NCBI RefSeq assembly: GCF_900156655.1
Contig: NZ_FTOG01000012.1
Location: forward strand, 1-64,000
Origin: Rhodobacter aestuarii
Lineage (GTDB): Bacteria; Pseudomonadota; Alphaproteobacteria; Rhodobacterales; Rhodobacteraceae
DNA: 64,000 nucleotides
Direction of reading: 5' to 3'
Shown: positions 48,044 through 57,017 of the stretch, one piece after another
How positions within the stretch are numbered: position 1 is the stretch's first letter
Layout: every line of letters starts with the position of its first letter
The notes under the pieces: model-generated
Database searches by the model: none
Told to the model about the DNA's origin: nothing
Seen by the model: the letters and a program-made list of their open reading frames with translations, nothing else
Translations under genes and position numbers: made by a program

Positions 48044-49246
48044 TTAGAAGCGATAGCCAACACGGAGACCGAACGCGACCGCATGGTTGTCTTCGAAGGA
48101 GGCAAAGGTGCCGCAATCGCCACCGGCGCTACAGCTTCCACCGCCGCCAATCACCACCTGCTCTGGCGTCTCGGTCGAGGCGCCACCAATCTTTACGTAG
48201 CGAACACCAGCAGTGACCTTCAGGTTGTCACGCGTATAGGTCGCCGCGACCCCAAGGGCGGTTTGTCCGTCGGTCGGTCCAAGGTTCCCCGCATAGCCGC
48301 CTTTGCTCGTCTCGTGGCTGACGAAAACGGCGCCGGACCAAGTCTCGTTAAACTTCCGCCCAATTCCCAATGTATAGGTGAAACTGTCGTCGTCATAGGA
48401 CACGAGACCGCTGTGGGTGGCCGGGTTCGTCCCCGGCACCAAGCCTTGAGCTGCCATATACTGCTGCGGCGCGATTTCAAAAGCGGACCAGTCCACCCAA
48501 CGGATCGAACCGAAAAGCAGCGTGTTTGCGGCAATCCCGGTTTGTCCTTCAAGGTTCACGGATTGCGGGATTTCGGTTTCAAAAACGGTCGTCGCGTTCA
48601 AAGCTGGGGTCGCCAAGAATACTTCATTGGCGTTGAAGCGATGAGTCACTGCCGAGTTATAGGTCAAGGCGACCCGTGCTGCGATTTCCGGTTTTTCCCA
48701 AGCTACGCCAATCAAATAGCCGTAGTCTGTTTGGGTGTCCGTTGACATGCGGTAGCCGTTAAACAATGCCACCGTGCCCGAGGTACTGATCTGACGGATG
48801 CCGCCAATCACCGAGAAGTTGTTTGGCAACTTGTAACGCAGCATCGCGGTCGTCGCGAGCGAATTGATGTCTGCCGTCGATCCCCCGTAAAGGTAGTTAA
48901 AGCCAGCAAGACTGCTGCCCATCGGATAATAAACATCGGCACCCACCGGTTCGTCCAAGACCAGTGCGAAGTCGAGCTTGTCGTTGATGCGGAATTTTGC
49001 GCTCAGGCTGTAGGTATTGTAATTTTCGGCCATATCTCCCGAGTTTGACCCGGCCAAAGACATTATGCCTGCGTTTACCTCTTGCACGCCAGAAACGTTC
49101 GGCTTTGCACGGCCTGCGTTGAATTCAATGTAATTGCCTTCTTCGAACAGGATGCCGACCGATTGGCTCGACCGTTCAATCCCGCCCGCGGTGGCTGCGG
49201 TGGCACAAAGGGCCAGCGCGCTCGCCGTCATCAGAATGTTTTTCAT
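48044..49246 (-). CDS. FadL/OmpP1-family outer-membrane transporter
   Basis: A 400-residue exported porin-like protein. The signal peptide is MKNILMTASALALCATAATA. The body is beta-strand-like and ends in a Tyr-Arg-Phe C-terminus (FGLRVGYRF), which targets outer-membrane barrels. The layout fits FadL long-chain fatty-acid or hydrophobic-compound channels. A Gly/Cys loop (GGGGSCSAGGDCG) lies near the C-terminus. Confidence 0.88.
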   Translation of the reverse strand: MKNILMTASALALCATAATAGGIERSSQSVGILFEEGNYIEFNAGRAKPNVSGVQEVNAGIMSLAGSNSGDMAENYNTYSLSAKFRINDKLDFALVLDEPVGADVYYPMGSSLAGFNYLYGGSTADINSLATTAMLRYKLPNNFSVIGGIRQISTSGTVALFNGYRMSTDTQTDYGYLIGVAWEKPEIAARVALTYNSAVTHRFNANEVFLATPALNATTVFETEIPQSVNLEGQTGIAANTLLFGSIRWVDWSAFEIAPQQYMAAQGLVPGTNPATHSGLVSYDDDSFTYTLGIGRKFNETWSGAVFVSHETSKGGYAGNLGPTDGQTALGVAATYTRDNLKVTAGVRYVKIGGASTETPEQVVIGGGGSCSAGGDCGTFASFEDNHAVAFGLRVGYRF

Positions 49247-49399
49247 GTGTTCCTATCCCCAGAGTTTATTGCACTCTCTCCTGCCCAAAACCCTAGAGCA
49301 TGCGGATCAGGTGAATCAATTCTGCGTTCCGTTTACGTCACGTCTGTGTGACAATCGGCGGGGGCGCTGTGGCGGAACGGACACGAAAATTAAGTAAAC

Positions 49400-50317
49400 T
49401 CAACGGTTTGGTTTAGATTTTATGTTGATCCAGTTCGCATAAAGGATCAGTGCTGCCCCCACCACCAGCGCGGCGGTGAGTGGCTCGCCATAAATCGCAA
49501 CCCCCACCAAAGCCGAAACAGGCAGGCGCGCAAAGTCAAACGGTGCCACGACAGAGGCGGGCGCAAGGCTCAGTGCGCGGGTTAGGCATAGATGCGCGCT
49601 AAGCCCCGCGAAACCAATGAAAATCAACGGTCCGATCGAATGCCAATTGGGTAAACGCAGCTGCCCATCCCAAAGCGCACAGATCAGCGCAAAGACGAAT
49701 TGCATCACCGTGAGCCAAAACAAAATCTCTACCAAGGGTGCGCGTTTGGTGAGCTCTTTTGTGGCAAGGGCCGAGCCAGCAAAGCCAACGGCTGCCGCCA
49801 AAACAAGGGCTGTACCAATGTTCACCGTGCCCGCGCTCCATGGCTGCGCGACGATCAAAACCCCCGCAAAGCCAAGCGCCGCCGCAAAGAGGCGCCGCGC
49901 GGTCAGCACCTCGCCCAAAACAAACGGCGCGGCGAGCGCAACGATCAGCGGATAGGAGAATTCAAGCGCAAAGACCTGTGCCAGCGGAATAAGCGGCAGC
50001 GCGGCAAACCACAGGTTTTGCCCGATGAAATGGCTGATATTGCGCGCCCCATGCAGGCGCAGGTTGCGGGCACGAATGTCGCCCAGCCGCCCGGTCAGTG
50101 CGGCGCCAGCCATGACCAAGAAAATGCCAATGGCCGAGCGCCAAAGCATAATTTCGAACGTGTCGTGATAGGGGGCGGCGGCGCGGCCCGCCATGGCCAT
50201 TGTGGTGAAGCCCCCAATCGCGCCGAGCATCCAAAGGGCCACACGGCCAATCGGCGGATGCGCAGCGGATGTCGGAAGAGTGGGCGTTGGTGTGGCGGGG
50301 CAGGGGGGCTTGGTCAC
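49400..50317 (-). CDS. EamA/DMT-family permease
   Basis: A 305-residue inner-membrane protein with ten predicted helices in two EamA halves (ALWMLGAIGGFTTMAMAGRA and VGFAGSALATKELTKRAP). Second member of this family in the window, but not closely similar to the one at 47041. Substrate unknown. Confidence 0.9.
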   Translation of the reverse strand: MTKPPCPATPTPTLPTSAAHPPIGRVALWMLGAIGGFTTMAMAGRAAAPYHDTFEIMLWRSAIGIFLVMAGAALTGRLGDIRARNLRLHGARNISHFIGQNLWFAALPLIPLAQVFALEFSYPLIVALAAPFVLGEVLTARRLFAAALGFAGVLIVAQPWSAGTVNIGTALVLAAAVGFAGSALATKELTKRAPLVEILFWLTVMQFVFALICALWDGQLRLPNWHSIGPLIFIGFAGLSAHLCLTRALSLAPASVVAPFDFARLPVSALVGVAIYGEPLTAALVVGAALILYANWINIKSKPNR

Positions 50318-50377
50318 GAGGGGCTCCGGCAGGTCTTTCCCCCTCCTGCGCCTGTGCGGGGCCGGTGTCTAGTGGTT

Positions 50378-50563
50378 TCAGCCAAGCCCGAGGATGCCAA
50401 TCAATTGCCATGTGATCACGGCCGCAAGCCAAAATCCAGAAAGCAAAATCGCCAAAAGCAGGGCGGCCCAAAGTGTGTAGCGCGGGGCGGGGATGTCAAG
50501 CGGGGCCGAGGCGGGCGGGGCAGGGCGCGGTCTGCGGGCGGCGGCGGGTCGGGTCTTGGTCAT
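50378..50563 (-). CDS. Small single-pass membrane protein
   Basis: A 61-residue protein: an Arg/Pro/Ala-rich N-terminus (MTKTRPAAARRPRPAPPASA) and one long hydrophobic segment near the C-terminus (WAALLLAILLSGFWLAAVIT). Codon use looks coding. No family recognised; many such small proteins are found in alphaproteobacteria. Confidence 0.6.
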   Translation of the reverse strand: MTKTRPAAARRPRPAPPASAPLDIPAPRYTLWAALLLAILLSGFWLAAVITWQLIGILGLG

Positions 50564-50653
50564 TCGAATGCTCGCGGTCTTTCTTCATCAACGCTTGAGG
50601 TGCGTCCTGCGGGCATTAACCAAAGCTTAGGTAAACAGGTGTTTAACGAAACC

Positions 50654-51544
50654 ATGGAACAGATCGCGCTTCGCAAATTTTCTGGGGCAGCGCCCGTTTG
50701 GGAGGCAGGCGTGGAGGCGCTTGCCCCCGCAGCGGCGCTGCAAAACCGTTTTGGCTACGGAGAAATTGCGGCGGGTGGCGGGCGCGGGCTGCGCCGCTAT
50801 GAGATTATGCTTGGGGCGCAACGGATCGGTTTGGCGCAGTTGGTTGGCCGCGCGGGGCTATGGTTGGCCGCACGCGGGCCGGTTTTGGCGCCCGATCTTG
50901 CGCCGGATCTGCAGCGCGCGGCGCTGCGGCGGCTCGCGCGGGCGGTTCCGGGGGTGTTAATTGCCACGCCCGAGGTGCCGGTTTCAGGCTTTGGGCTTGT
51001 GCCGCTTATTACCTCTCGTCATCAGGCGCATTGGGATCTTGACCCCGCACAAGCAGAACTGCGCGCGGGGATGCAGGGCAAATGGCGCAACCGGCTGGTC
51101 GCGGCGGAAAAGGCAAAGCTGCGCCTGTGCGAAGAAACCGAGACCGATTGGCTGATTAAGGCCGAGGCGCGCCAAAGGGACGACCGCGGCTATCGTGCCC
51201 TGCCGCCCGGCTTTGTTGCAGCTTGGGGGATGGCCGTCCCCGACGGCGTGCTGACACTTTCGGTGCGCGACGCACAAGGCCAGCGGCTCGCGGGGGTGAT
51301 GGCGCTCGTTTCGGGCGCGCTTGCCAGTTATCACTTGGGTTGGAGCGGTGCAGAGGGGCGTGCCCTTGGCGCCCATAACCTTTTGCTTTGGCACCTTGCG
51401 CTGCGGCTCAAAGCGCGCGGTGTGCGGCTTTTGGATTTGGGCGATGTAAACTCAGAAGCCGGTGCCGGTCTGATGCATTTCAAAATGGGCACCGGCGCGA
51501 AGCTGCACCGGCTTGGCGCAACCTGCCTTGTCTTGCCGGGTTAA
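50654..51544 (+). CDS. GNAT/FemAB-like acyltransferase-fold protein
   Basis: A 296-residue protein. The second half resembles a FemAB-like GNAT domain: MQGKWRNRLVAAEKAKLRL, then VPDGVLTLSVRDAQGQRLAG and HNLLLWHLALRLKARGVRLL ending in LGDVNSEAGAGLMHFKMGTG, which matches the substrate and CoA-binding segments. Likely peptidoglycan-bridge or lipid-linked aminoacylation, or an orphan; the specific reaction cannot be read. ATG at 50654. Confidence 0.78.
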   Translation: MEQIALRKFSGAAPVWEAGVEALAPAAALQNRFGYGEIAAGGGRGLRRYEIMLGAQRIGLAQLVGRAGLWLAARGPVLAPDLAPDLQRAALRRLARAVPGVLIATPEVPVSGFGLVPLITSRHQAHWDLDPAQAELRAGMQGKWRNRLVAAEKAKLRLCEETETDWLIKAEARQRDDRGYRALPPGFVAAWGMAVPDGVLTLSVRDAQGQRLAGVMALVSGALASYHLGWSGAEGRALGAHNLLLWHLALRLKARGVRLLDLGDVNSEAGAGLMHFKMGTGAKLHRLGATCLVLPG

Positions 51545-51552
51545 GCTGGCAC

Positions 51553-52734
51553 TTATCCGCCTTCAGCTGGGGTGCCCAAAACGGTGATCGCCACGCCCAA
51601 AAGTGCCAATGCCGCAAAGCCCATCCGCCGCGGACCGTGGCTGTGCAAGGCCGCCAGCAGCGATTGCACCGCGTAATAGGCCGCAAAGGCGCGCGAAGCA
51701 TAAGAGATAATGGCAAAAAGATCGGTGCTCCACGTCAGCACAATGCCGGCCGCCACCAGTGCCAAATAGGCGGGTTGCGGAGGCAACTTGCCCCGGCTGA
51801 GTTCCGCCGTCAGCCCGCCCGCGCCAGAGGTATCGGCCACCGCGGCCGAAAGTTGCGCTGCAAGCGCTGCGGCCACCAGCATGGCCGGCAAGATCGGGGA
51901 GACAACGCGCATCATGTCGATGATCGCGGTTTCGCTCAACATCTCGCTCGTTGGGGCAAAGAGGAACGCAAGCAGCCCGATATAGGCCATGTAAATCGCG
52001 CTCGAGAGCATCTGCGCCCATTTCATCGCCGCGATCCGCGTCGGGGCATCGTAGCTTTTGCCCAAATAGCGCGCGGTCTCAAAGCCTTGCACCGTGACAA
52101 TCAGGCCAAAGCCAAGGCGCAACGCATCCCAAGCCCCAATCGTGGGCGGGCTAAAGATCAAGGCCCCTGCATGGACGCGCGTCACAAAATACCCCGCGAG
52201 CCCCACAAGCAGCCCGCCGATGATCGCCAGTTTGAGCGAGACCGAGCCATATTCCATCCGCTCCAAGGCGCGAAATCCGCCCCGAAACCCGGCCACCCCA
52301 ATCAATGCGAGCATCGCCGTCGTCGTCAGATTGGCGGCGAGTTCGCTGTTCCAAGGCGTCAGCGCAACCGCGAAAGCCCCGAAAAGGTTGAGGTAATAGG
52401 CGACCGAAATCACATAGGCAAAGGCAAGGATTGCCTGCGAAAGGCTCTGAAATCTGGCAACTGTCGTGGTCGCCTGTTCGGATTCCGCCGCGATCGTGAC
52501 GCGAATGGCAGCCCCAAACGCCCAAGCGACAAGACAAAGCACCGCCATCGCCAAAGGGGCCAGCACGCCAAAGCGGCTTTGCAAAATTGGCCCCAGTACC
52601 AAAAAGCCCGAGCCGATAATGGAAGCCAGCGGAGTGATCATCGCGCGCCAGCGGGGCCGATTGCGCAAGCTGGGTAAAAACATCCCCCCGAACACTGCGG
52701 CGGCGAGAAGTAAAATGGCAATATCTAGAAGCAT
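51553..52734 (-). CDS. APC-superfamily-like permease
   Basis: A 393-residue inner-membrane protein with about eleven helices. Segments such as MITPLASIIGSGFLVLGPIL and the internal GFETARYLGKSYDAPTR are typical of amino-acid or cation permeases of the APC superfamily, but no specific signature is clear. It is convergent with the GNAT-like gene. Confidence 0.8.
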   Translation of the reverse strand: MLLDIAILLLAAAVFGGMFLPSLRNRPRWRAMITPLASIIGSGFLVLGPILQSRFGVLAPLAMAVLCLVAWAFGAAIRVTIAAESEQATTTVARFQSLSQAILAFAYVISVAYYLNLFGAFAVALTPWNSELAANLTTTAMLALIGVAGFRGGFRALERMEYGSVSLKLAIIGGLLVGLAGYFVTRVHAGALIFSPPTIGAWDALRLGFGLIVTVQGFETARYLGKSYDAPTRIAAMKWAQMLSSAIYMAYIGLLAFLFAPTSEMLSETAIIDMMRVVSPILPAMLVAAALAAQLSAAVADTSGAGGLTAELSRGKLPPQPAYLALVAAGIVLTWSTDLFAIISYASRAFAAYYAVQSLLAALHSHGPRRMGFAALALLGVAITVLGTPAEGG

Positions 52735-52948
52735 TTGATCGGGCCTTGTTTCTCTTCAGAGCTAGCACTGCGCAGGGGGCAGGCAAGGGGCTTTTCTTGT
52801 GCTCGGGGCGCGACCTTCTTGTGCGTTGTTGCATGGTGGCAGGGCGAAAGACCCACCACCCAAAGTCGGGAACCGAATCTTTCCTTTTATCGTTGAGTGG
52901 TAGAGGGCGCTTTGCTAGCCTGATTTGACCACGATCCCGGAGACCCGC

Positions 52949-53542
52949 ATGGACCGTCGCACCTTTCTTGCCAGCCTCGCTACGGTGCCGCTGGTAACTT
53001 CCAGTCTGCCTGCCGTTGCGGCCCCTGCTGCCTCGCCGGAGGTGGCGCCTGCAGCCCCGAAATGGCCGATTGCGCCGAAGTTCTACCCCACCCCGGTCGA
53101 TGTGAAGGCAGAGATCCCGGTGGGGACGATCATCGTCGTCTCCGACAAATTCTTCCTTTACCACATCACCGCGCCCGGCAAGGCGATGCGCTACGGCGTG
53201 GCGGTGGGGAAGGCCGAGTTGAAATTCCGTGGCCAAGCGGTGGTGGGGCGCAAGGTCGAATGGCCAAGCTGGAAACCCACGCCTGAAATGGTGCAACGCT
53301 CCCCCAGCCATTACGCGCGCTATGCCGAAACCGGTATGCCCGGTGGGCCGCGCAACCCGCTTGGGGCCCGCGCGCTTTATCTTTACCAAAACGGGCGCGA
53401 TACGGCGATCCGCATCCATGGCACGACCGAACCCTCCTCAATCGGGCATGCGGTGTCGAATGGGTGCCTGCGCATGGTGAATGACCATGTGATCGCGCTT
53501 TATGACACGGTCGAGATGGGCACGCCCGTTACCGTTTATTGA
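52949..53542 (+). CDS. L,D-transpeptidase (YkuD domain), Tat-exported
   Basis: A 197-residue exported peptidoglycan enzyme. The N-terminus MDRRTFLASLATVPLVTS has a twin-arginine-like signal. The YkuD active site is HGTTEPSSIGHAVSNGCLRM with the catalytic His and Cys. It forms 3-3 cross-links or attaches proteins to peptidoglycan. GGAG precedes the ATG at 52949. The stop is 246 bp before the tRNA-Met gene. Confidence 0.93.
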   Translation: MDRRTFLASLATVPLVTSSLPAVAAPAASPEVAPAAPKWPIAPKFYPTPVDVKAEIPVGTIIVVSDKFFLYHITAPGKAMRYGVAVGKAELKFRGQAVVGRKVEWPSWKPTPEMVQRSPSHYARYAETGMPGGPRNPLGARALYLYQNGRDTAIRIHGTTEPSSIGHAVSNGCLRMVNDHVIALYDTVEMGTPVTVY

Positions 53543-53788
53543 TCCCGCTTTCCGGTTCGGATGCCGCGCGGGGGCTTTTGGGGGCAATTCCACCCTGCGG
53601 GCGTCCGCTCGGTTTGTTGACGCCGCATTTGGTTTCGGCAATCAATCCTCCGGGGCAGGGGATGCAAACGCGCATGGGTGGTTTTGCGGCGCGATTTCCA
53701 GAACCATCCCGGGCTTTGCCCCTCGAACAAGTTTTTGCAGATTTCGCCCTTGACGCCCCGCGCGCCATCCCTTAGTCAGCGCGCCAGT

Positions 53789-53865
53789 GGCTAGGTAGCT
53801 CAGCAGGTTAGAGCACGTGACTCATAATCACGGGGTCGGGGGTTCGAGTCCCCCCCTCGCCACCA
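53789..53865 (+). tRNA. tRNA-Met(CAU), possible prophage attachment gene
   Basis: A 77-nt tRNA with CCA encoded. Anticodon loop CTCATAA gives CAU and the T loop is TTCGAGT. The acceptor 5' strand GGCTAGG and 3' strand CCTCGCC pair except at one position (T4 opposite C69). Prophage tail genes start beyond its 3' end, so it may be the integration target, with the mismatch arising from a swapped 3' end. An initiator or Ile2 identity cannot be excluded. Confidence 0.93.
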
Positions 53866-54091
53866 CTTTACCATCCAAAGATATAGAATGACATCCAGAA
53901 TGTCCTTGTTTAAAAGGGTTTTATTCTGTCAGTTTGTCCGATTGTAGCGTGCGACCAGCTTTGGCAGTAAATCGCACCAGCTTTGGCAGAGAAATTTTTC
54001 CCAGCGGGCGATCCTGACGGTAGATAGGGTGCTGGACGCACCACGTGGACGGCACAAAACGACAAAAATACCCGGCACGCCCGCGCCACCG
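53866..54091. other. Prophage end region, no gene seen
   Basis: About 225 bp between tRNA-Met and the reverse transcriptase 3' end. No gene, terminator or clear direct repeat of the tRNA end could be confirmed here. Confidence 0.5.
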
Positions 54092-55219
54092 TCATATGCG
54101 CCCACCGCATACCTTTGCGGGTCCTGCGTCAGGCCCTGTCGACACGGGCGCCGAATACGAAACAGCGAGCGGCGGCGGAACGAACGGCACATCGCACAGG
54201 ACGCGGGTGCGCAGCTTGTAGGTGCTGGCATGTCCGGCATGGCCGATCCAACTCATGATGACCTGATGGACTTGATCCCAGGTCATCTTGCCCTCGTGAT
54301 AGAGCCTCGCCATGCGCTTCATTTTGCGCCGCATCCGACCTGCGCTGTCCTTCCTGATCTTTCTGTGCGTCGGCCAGATACGGTAGCCGAGGAAATCGAG
54401 CGCACGGCCGTTGCTGAGTGAAACAGGAAATATCTGCGTCTTGTGATTACAGCGCAGGCCCAGGCGGGCATGCAGGAAATCTTCAATATCACGGCGCACC
54501 ACATGGAGATGCGCCTTGTCATGCCCAACGATGGCGAAGTCATCCATATAGCGCAGGTACTGCGTTTCGCGGAGGTCGAATTTCACAAACTCGTCCAGCT
54601 CGTGAAGATAGATATTCGCGAAGAGTTGCGAGGTCAGGTTGCCGATCGGGATCCCGCGCGGCAAAGGGTCGCCAGCCTCGGCCGTACTGTCGATAATGTT
54701 ATCAATCAGCCACAGAGTGTCATCGCAAGCAATGCGACGGCGCATCAGCCGCTTCAGCACGTCATGGCAGATCGATGGGAAATACTTGGCAATGTCGGCC
54801 TTCAGGACAAACACTTGCCCGTGCTCGCGCAGGGTTGCGCGCAGAAACGCCTGGGCGCGATCGGCGCCCGCATGGGTGCCCTTTCCCGGCCGACAGGCAT
54901 AGGTGTCAAAAATGAAGCGCGCAGCCCATATCGGGTCAATCGCCTCGACCAGCGCATGCTGCACAATGCGATCTTTGATTGGCAGCGCAGCGATGTCACG
55001 CTCTTTCGGCTCGAAGACCTTGAAGTTGCGGTAAGGCCCGGTTTGGTAGCTCTTCCAGAGCAGGCTGTTCTGGATCTCGATCAGGTTGCTTTCAAGGCTT
55101 GCCTCGAAGCGGATCACATCCATCTGATGGCGACGACCCTTCACGACGCGGCCATAGGCGCGATGCAGAGCCTCAAATGTTGTCATGCGCTCAAATATGT
55201 TCTTGTAAGTTTTAGCCAT
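54092..55219 (-). CDS. Diversity-generating retroelement reverse transcriptase
   Basis: A 375-residue reverse transcriptase. It has the catalytic YMDD box (LRYMDDFAIVG) and the DGR-specific motif IPIGNLTSQLFANIYL in place of the QGxxxSP of retroviral/group II enzymes. The ADIAKYFPSI segment carries the first catalytic Asp. It copies the adjacent template repeat with errors at adenines. The gene lies downstream of the TR, the usual order variable gene, avd, TR, RT. I chose the ATG at 55219 (MAKTYKNIFERM), with 55231 as an alternative. Confidence 0.97.
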   Translation of the reverse strand: MAKTYKNIFERMTTFEALHRAYGRVVKGRRHQMDVIRFEASLESNLIEIQNSLLWKSYQTGPYRNFKVFEPKERDIAALPIKDRIVQHALVEAIDPIWAARFIFDTYACRPGKGTHAGADRAQAFLRATLREHGQVFVLKADIAKYFPSICHDVLKRLMRRRIACDDTLWLIDNIIDSTAEAGDPLPRGIPIGNLTSQLFANIYLHELDEFVKFDLRETQYLRYMDDFAIVGHDKAHLHVVRRDIEDFLHARLGLRCNHKTQIFPVSLSNGRALDFLGYRIWPTHRKIRKDSAGRMRRKMKRMARLYHEGKMTWDQVHQVIMSWIGHAGHASTYKLRTRVLCDVPFVPPPLAVSYSAPVSTGPDAGPAKVCGGRI

Positions 55220-55384
55220 TGTCGCCGCCATTGCGAGAGCGGCCGGAGCGAGGGGTCAGCACCATAAGGCGAATACTGTCCCGCTCCGGCCTGTTCACGT
55301 TTTTCGGCGCTTGGCCGAGGAGCGCGGGTCCTTTCGAAGGTGCGCTGGAGGCAGCCCCTTGAGGCTGCGACTTCTGGCAATCCC

Positions 55385-55505
55385 CGAGAGCGGGCCGGAA
55401 GCCGATACTCGCGTTCACGTTCGAACGCGGGTTGTTCAGGTTGAGGGCGAAGACGCCGGCATTGCCGCCGTTGTTCCAGTTGCCCCCACGGATCGGCAGA
55501 CGCTC
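55385..55505 (-). repeat. DGR template repeat (TR)
   Basis: A 121-bp repeat of 55943-56063, non-coding in this position, between avd and the reverse transcriptase. Its coding-strand sequence would read RLPIRGGNWNNGGNAGVFAL and continues with Asn-rich codons (AAC). In the 117-bp core (55389-55505) it differs from the VR at 12 positions, all adenines of the TR. The 3' side after CCCGCT diverges (CTCGGG versus TTCGTG), as expected for IMH* versus IMH. Confidence 0.97.
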
Positions 55506-55860
55506 AAGCCACATTACCCGCGCCCCTTTCCTGCAAGCTCTTGAACCAGCCGCCGATCATGCGGCCGATCTCATCAAGATGGCGGCTCCAGACTTCGTAG
55601 CTTTTAAAGGAGAGGTATCCGAGCTTCTGGGCCATCCTGACCTGACTGCGCAGCAAGTCGAGCTCCGCATCCAGATCTTGCATCGTGGTCTTCTTGAAGT
55701 ACCGCTTATTGCAGATGATGATCAAACGAAGCAGGCTCCACATCGTGTTGCGGATTTCTTGGCTGAGCACGTGGCGCTCAGCCTTGGGAAATTGCCGCAA
55801 CACAATATAGCCATATGCGATCATGTCCTCGCATTTACGGCGGATCTTAAGGTCTTCCAC
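55504..55860 (-). CDS. avd: DGR accessory variability determinant (Avd)
   Basis: A 118-residue, highly helical protein of the Avd four-helix-bundle type (S23-like), needed with the RT for cDNA synthesis in known DGRs. Segments LKIRRKCEDMIAYGYIVLRQ and SLLRLIIICNKRYFKKTTMQ are typical. A GTG start at 55860 is preferred because AAGGAGG lies just upstream, giving the usual length; an upstream GTG at 55908 would add 16 residues. Its stop overlaps the TR core by 2 nt, like other DGR cassettes. Confidence 0.9.
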   Translation of the reverse strand: MEDLKIRRKCEDMIAYGYIVLRQFPKAERHVLSQEIRNTMWSLLRLIIICNKRYFKKTTMQDLDAELDLLRSQVRMAQKLGYLSFKSYEVWSRHLDEIGRMIGGWFKSLQERGAGNVA

Positions 55861-55923
55861 CGCAGCCTCCTTCGTTGGTTCAAGGTCAAGGGGCGGGCTA
55901 TCGCCCACCCCGGCAGAAATCAG

Positions 55924-55943
55924 GTGATCAGATGTCAGATCAC
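55924..55943. promoter_or_regulatory. Hairpin immediately downstream of the VR
   Basis: GTGATC (55924-55929) and GATCAC (55938-55943) form a 6-bp inverted repeat around an 8-nt loop, overlapping the stop codon of the variable gene. Hairpins or cruciforms just beyond the VR stimulate retrohoming in well-studied DGRs. Confidence 0.6.
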
Positions 55944-57014
55944 GAAAGCGGGCCGGAAGCCGATACCCGCGTCCACGCGCGAACGCGGGCCGCTCAGGCT
56001 GAGGGCGAAGACGCCGGCATCGCCGCCGTTGCCCCAGTTGCCCCCACGGAGCGGCAGACGCTCTCCGATATTGCGAACATAGACGCGGCCTCGCTCTATT
56101 GTGGTGTCATGCGGGAAGGCCCCCAGAAGTTTCAGCAGGTTAGGAGCCGTGACGCCAGATGCCGCACCGAGATCTTTATACATCGCGAACATATAAGTGC
56201 TTCCGTCTGACTGGCTTGTTACTGCGGTGGCAAGCTGAGGGCTGCCCGTCCCAGTTGCGCCAGTGGCATCCCATTTTAACGTATCGGCCGTGCCGGGAGC
56301 GACGAGCGTCCCATCCTGCAAAATGGCCCGCCAGAGCGCGCTGGTGGCGCTGTGGTCGGCGTTTGTGGCCGCTGCATCATTGTCAGGGATGATCTGGATT
56401 TCCCCATCCACGAGGCGCAGGCCGCGCTGCCATTCCCACACGTTGCCGGTCAGGTCAGCGATGCCTGCCGGGCTGCCATCATGCAACCAACTCACAGGGC
56501 CGGAGCCAGTCAGAGTGCGCGCACTGCCGGTCGCATCGCCGGGCGCGGCACCGTCTTGCCGCCGACCAGTTTCGTATTTCTGGTCATAATCGCGCCCAAA
56601 ATACGTATTGCCGCGCGGCATGGTGCCGTTTTTCCACGACCACAGCGCAACCGCAGACCATTCGGCATTGGTCATCATGTGCCATCCCGGCCCCTTGATG
56701 CTGCAGCGGGCATCGGCAGTGTCGAAATTGATAGAGGCCGCAGGGTCTTGGCCCGGCAGGGACAGGGCGTGGTTATCATGGACCGAGGCCAGATACTTTC
56801 CGACGAAAATCTCACTGCGCGCCACACCATTGACGATAAAGGCCGGATGGGCGCCAGAACCAAGCGCCGGATCGATATCCTCGATATTGAAGCGCGGCAC
56901 CACGCACATGACAGAGGGATAGCCCGCTACGTCATAGAGGACCGTATTTTGACCACCAGAGGCAGCCTCGACAGATTGGCGCAGCGCGTCCGGCGCGGAA
57001 ATAATAATCGACAT
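55935..57014 (-). CDS. DGR variable protein with C-type-lectin/FGE fold
   Basis: A 359-residue protein. The C-terminal two thirds have the formylglycine-generating-enzyme-like lectin fold: MTNAEWSAVALWSWKNG, LTGNVWEWQRGLRLVDG, and the terminal GERLPLRGGNWGNGGDAG to GIGFRPAFVI. The last about 40 residues lie in the variable repeat. Of nine codons differing from the TR, eight are Asn codons in the TR. It should present a diversified receptor-binding surface on the phage tail or fibre. It is followed by avd, TR and RT and preceded by tail genes, so it is a phage adhesin. Confidence 0.96.
   Translation of the reverse strand: MSIIISAPDALRQSVEAASGGQNTVLYDVAGYPSVMCVVPRFNIEDIDPALGSGAHPAFIVNGVARSEIFVGKYLASVHDNHALSLPGQDPAASINFDTADARCSIKGPGWHMMTNAEWSAVALWSWKNGTMPRGNTYFGRDYDQKYETGRRQDGAAPGDATGSARTLTGSGPVSWLHDGSPAGIADLTGNVWEWQRGLRLVDGEIQIIPDNDAAATNADHSATSALWRAILQDGTLVAPGTADTLKWDATGATGTGSPQLATAVTSQSDGSTYMFAMYKDLGAASGVTAPNLLKLLGAFPHDTTIERGRVYVRNIGERLPLRGGNWGNGGDAGVFALSLSGPRSRVDAGIGFRPAFVI
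55943..56063 (-). repeat. DGR variable repeat (VR)
   Basis: A 121-bp repeat at the 3' end of the variable gene. Relative to the TR (offset 558 bp), all 12 core differences are at TR adenines (A to G 10, A to C 2); none of the remaining non-adenine bases differs. This directional bias is strong evidence that retrohoming has occurred. Confidence 0.97.
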
Positions 57015-57017
57015 GGC

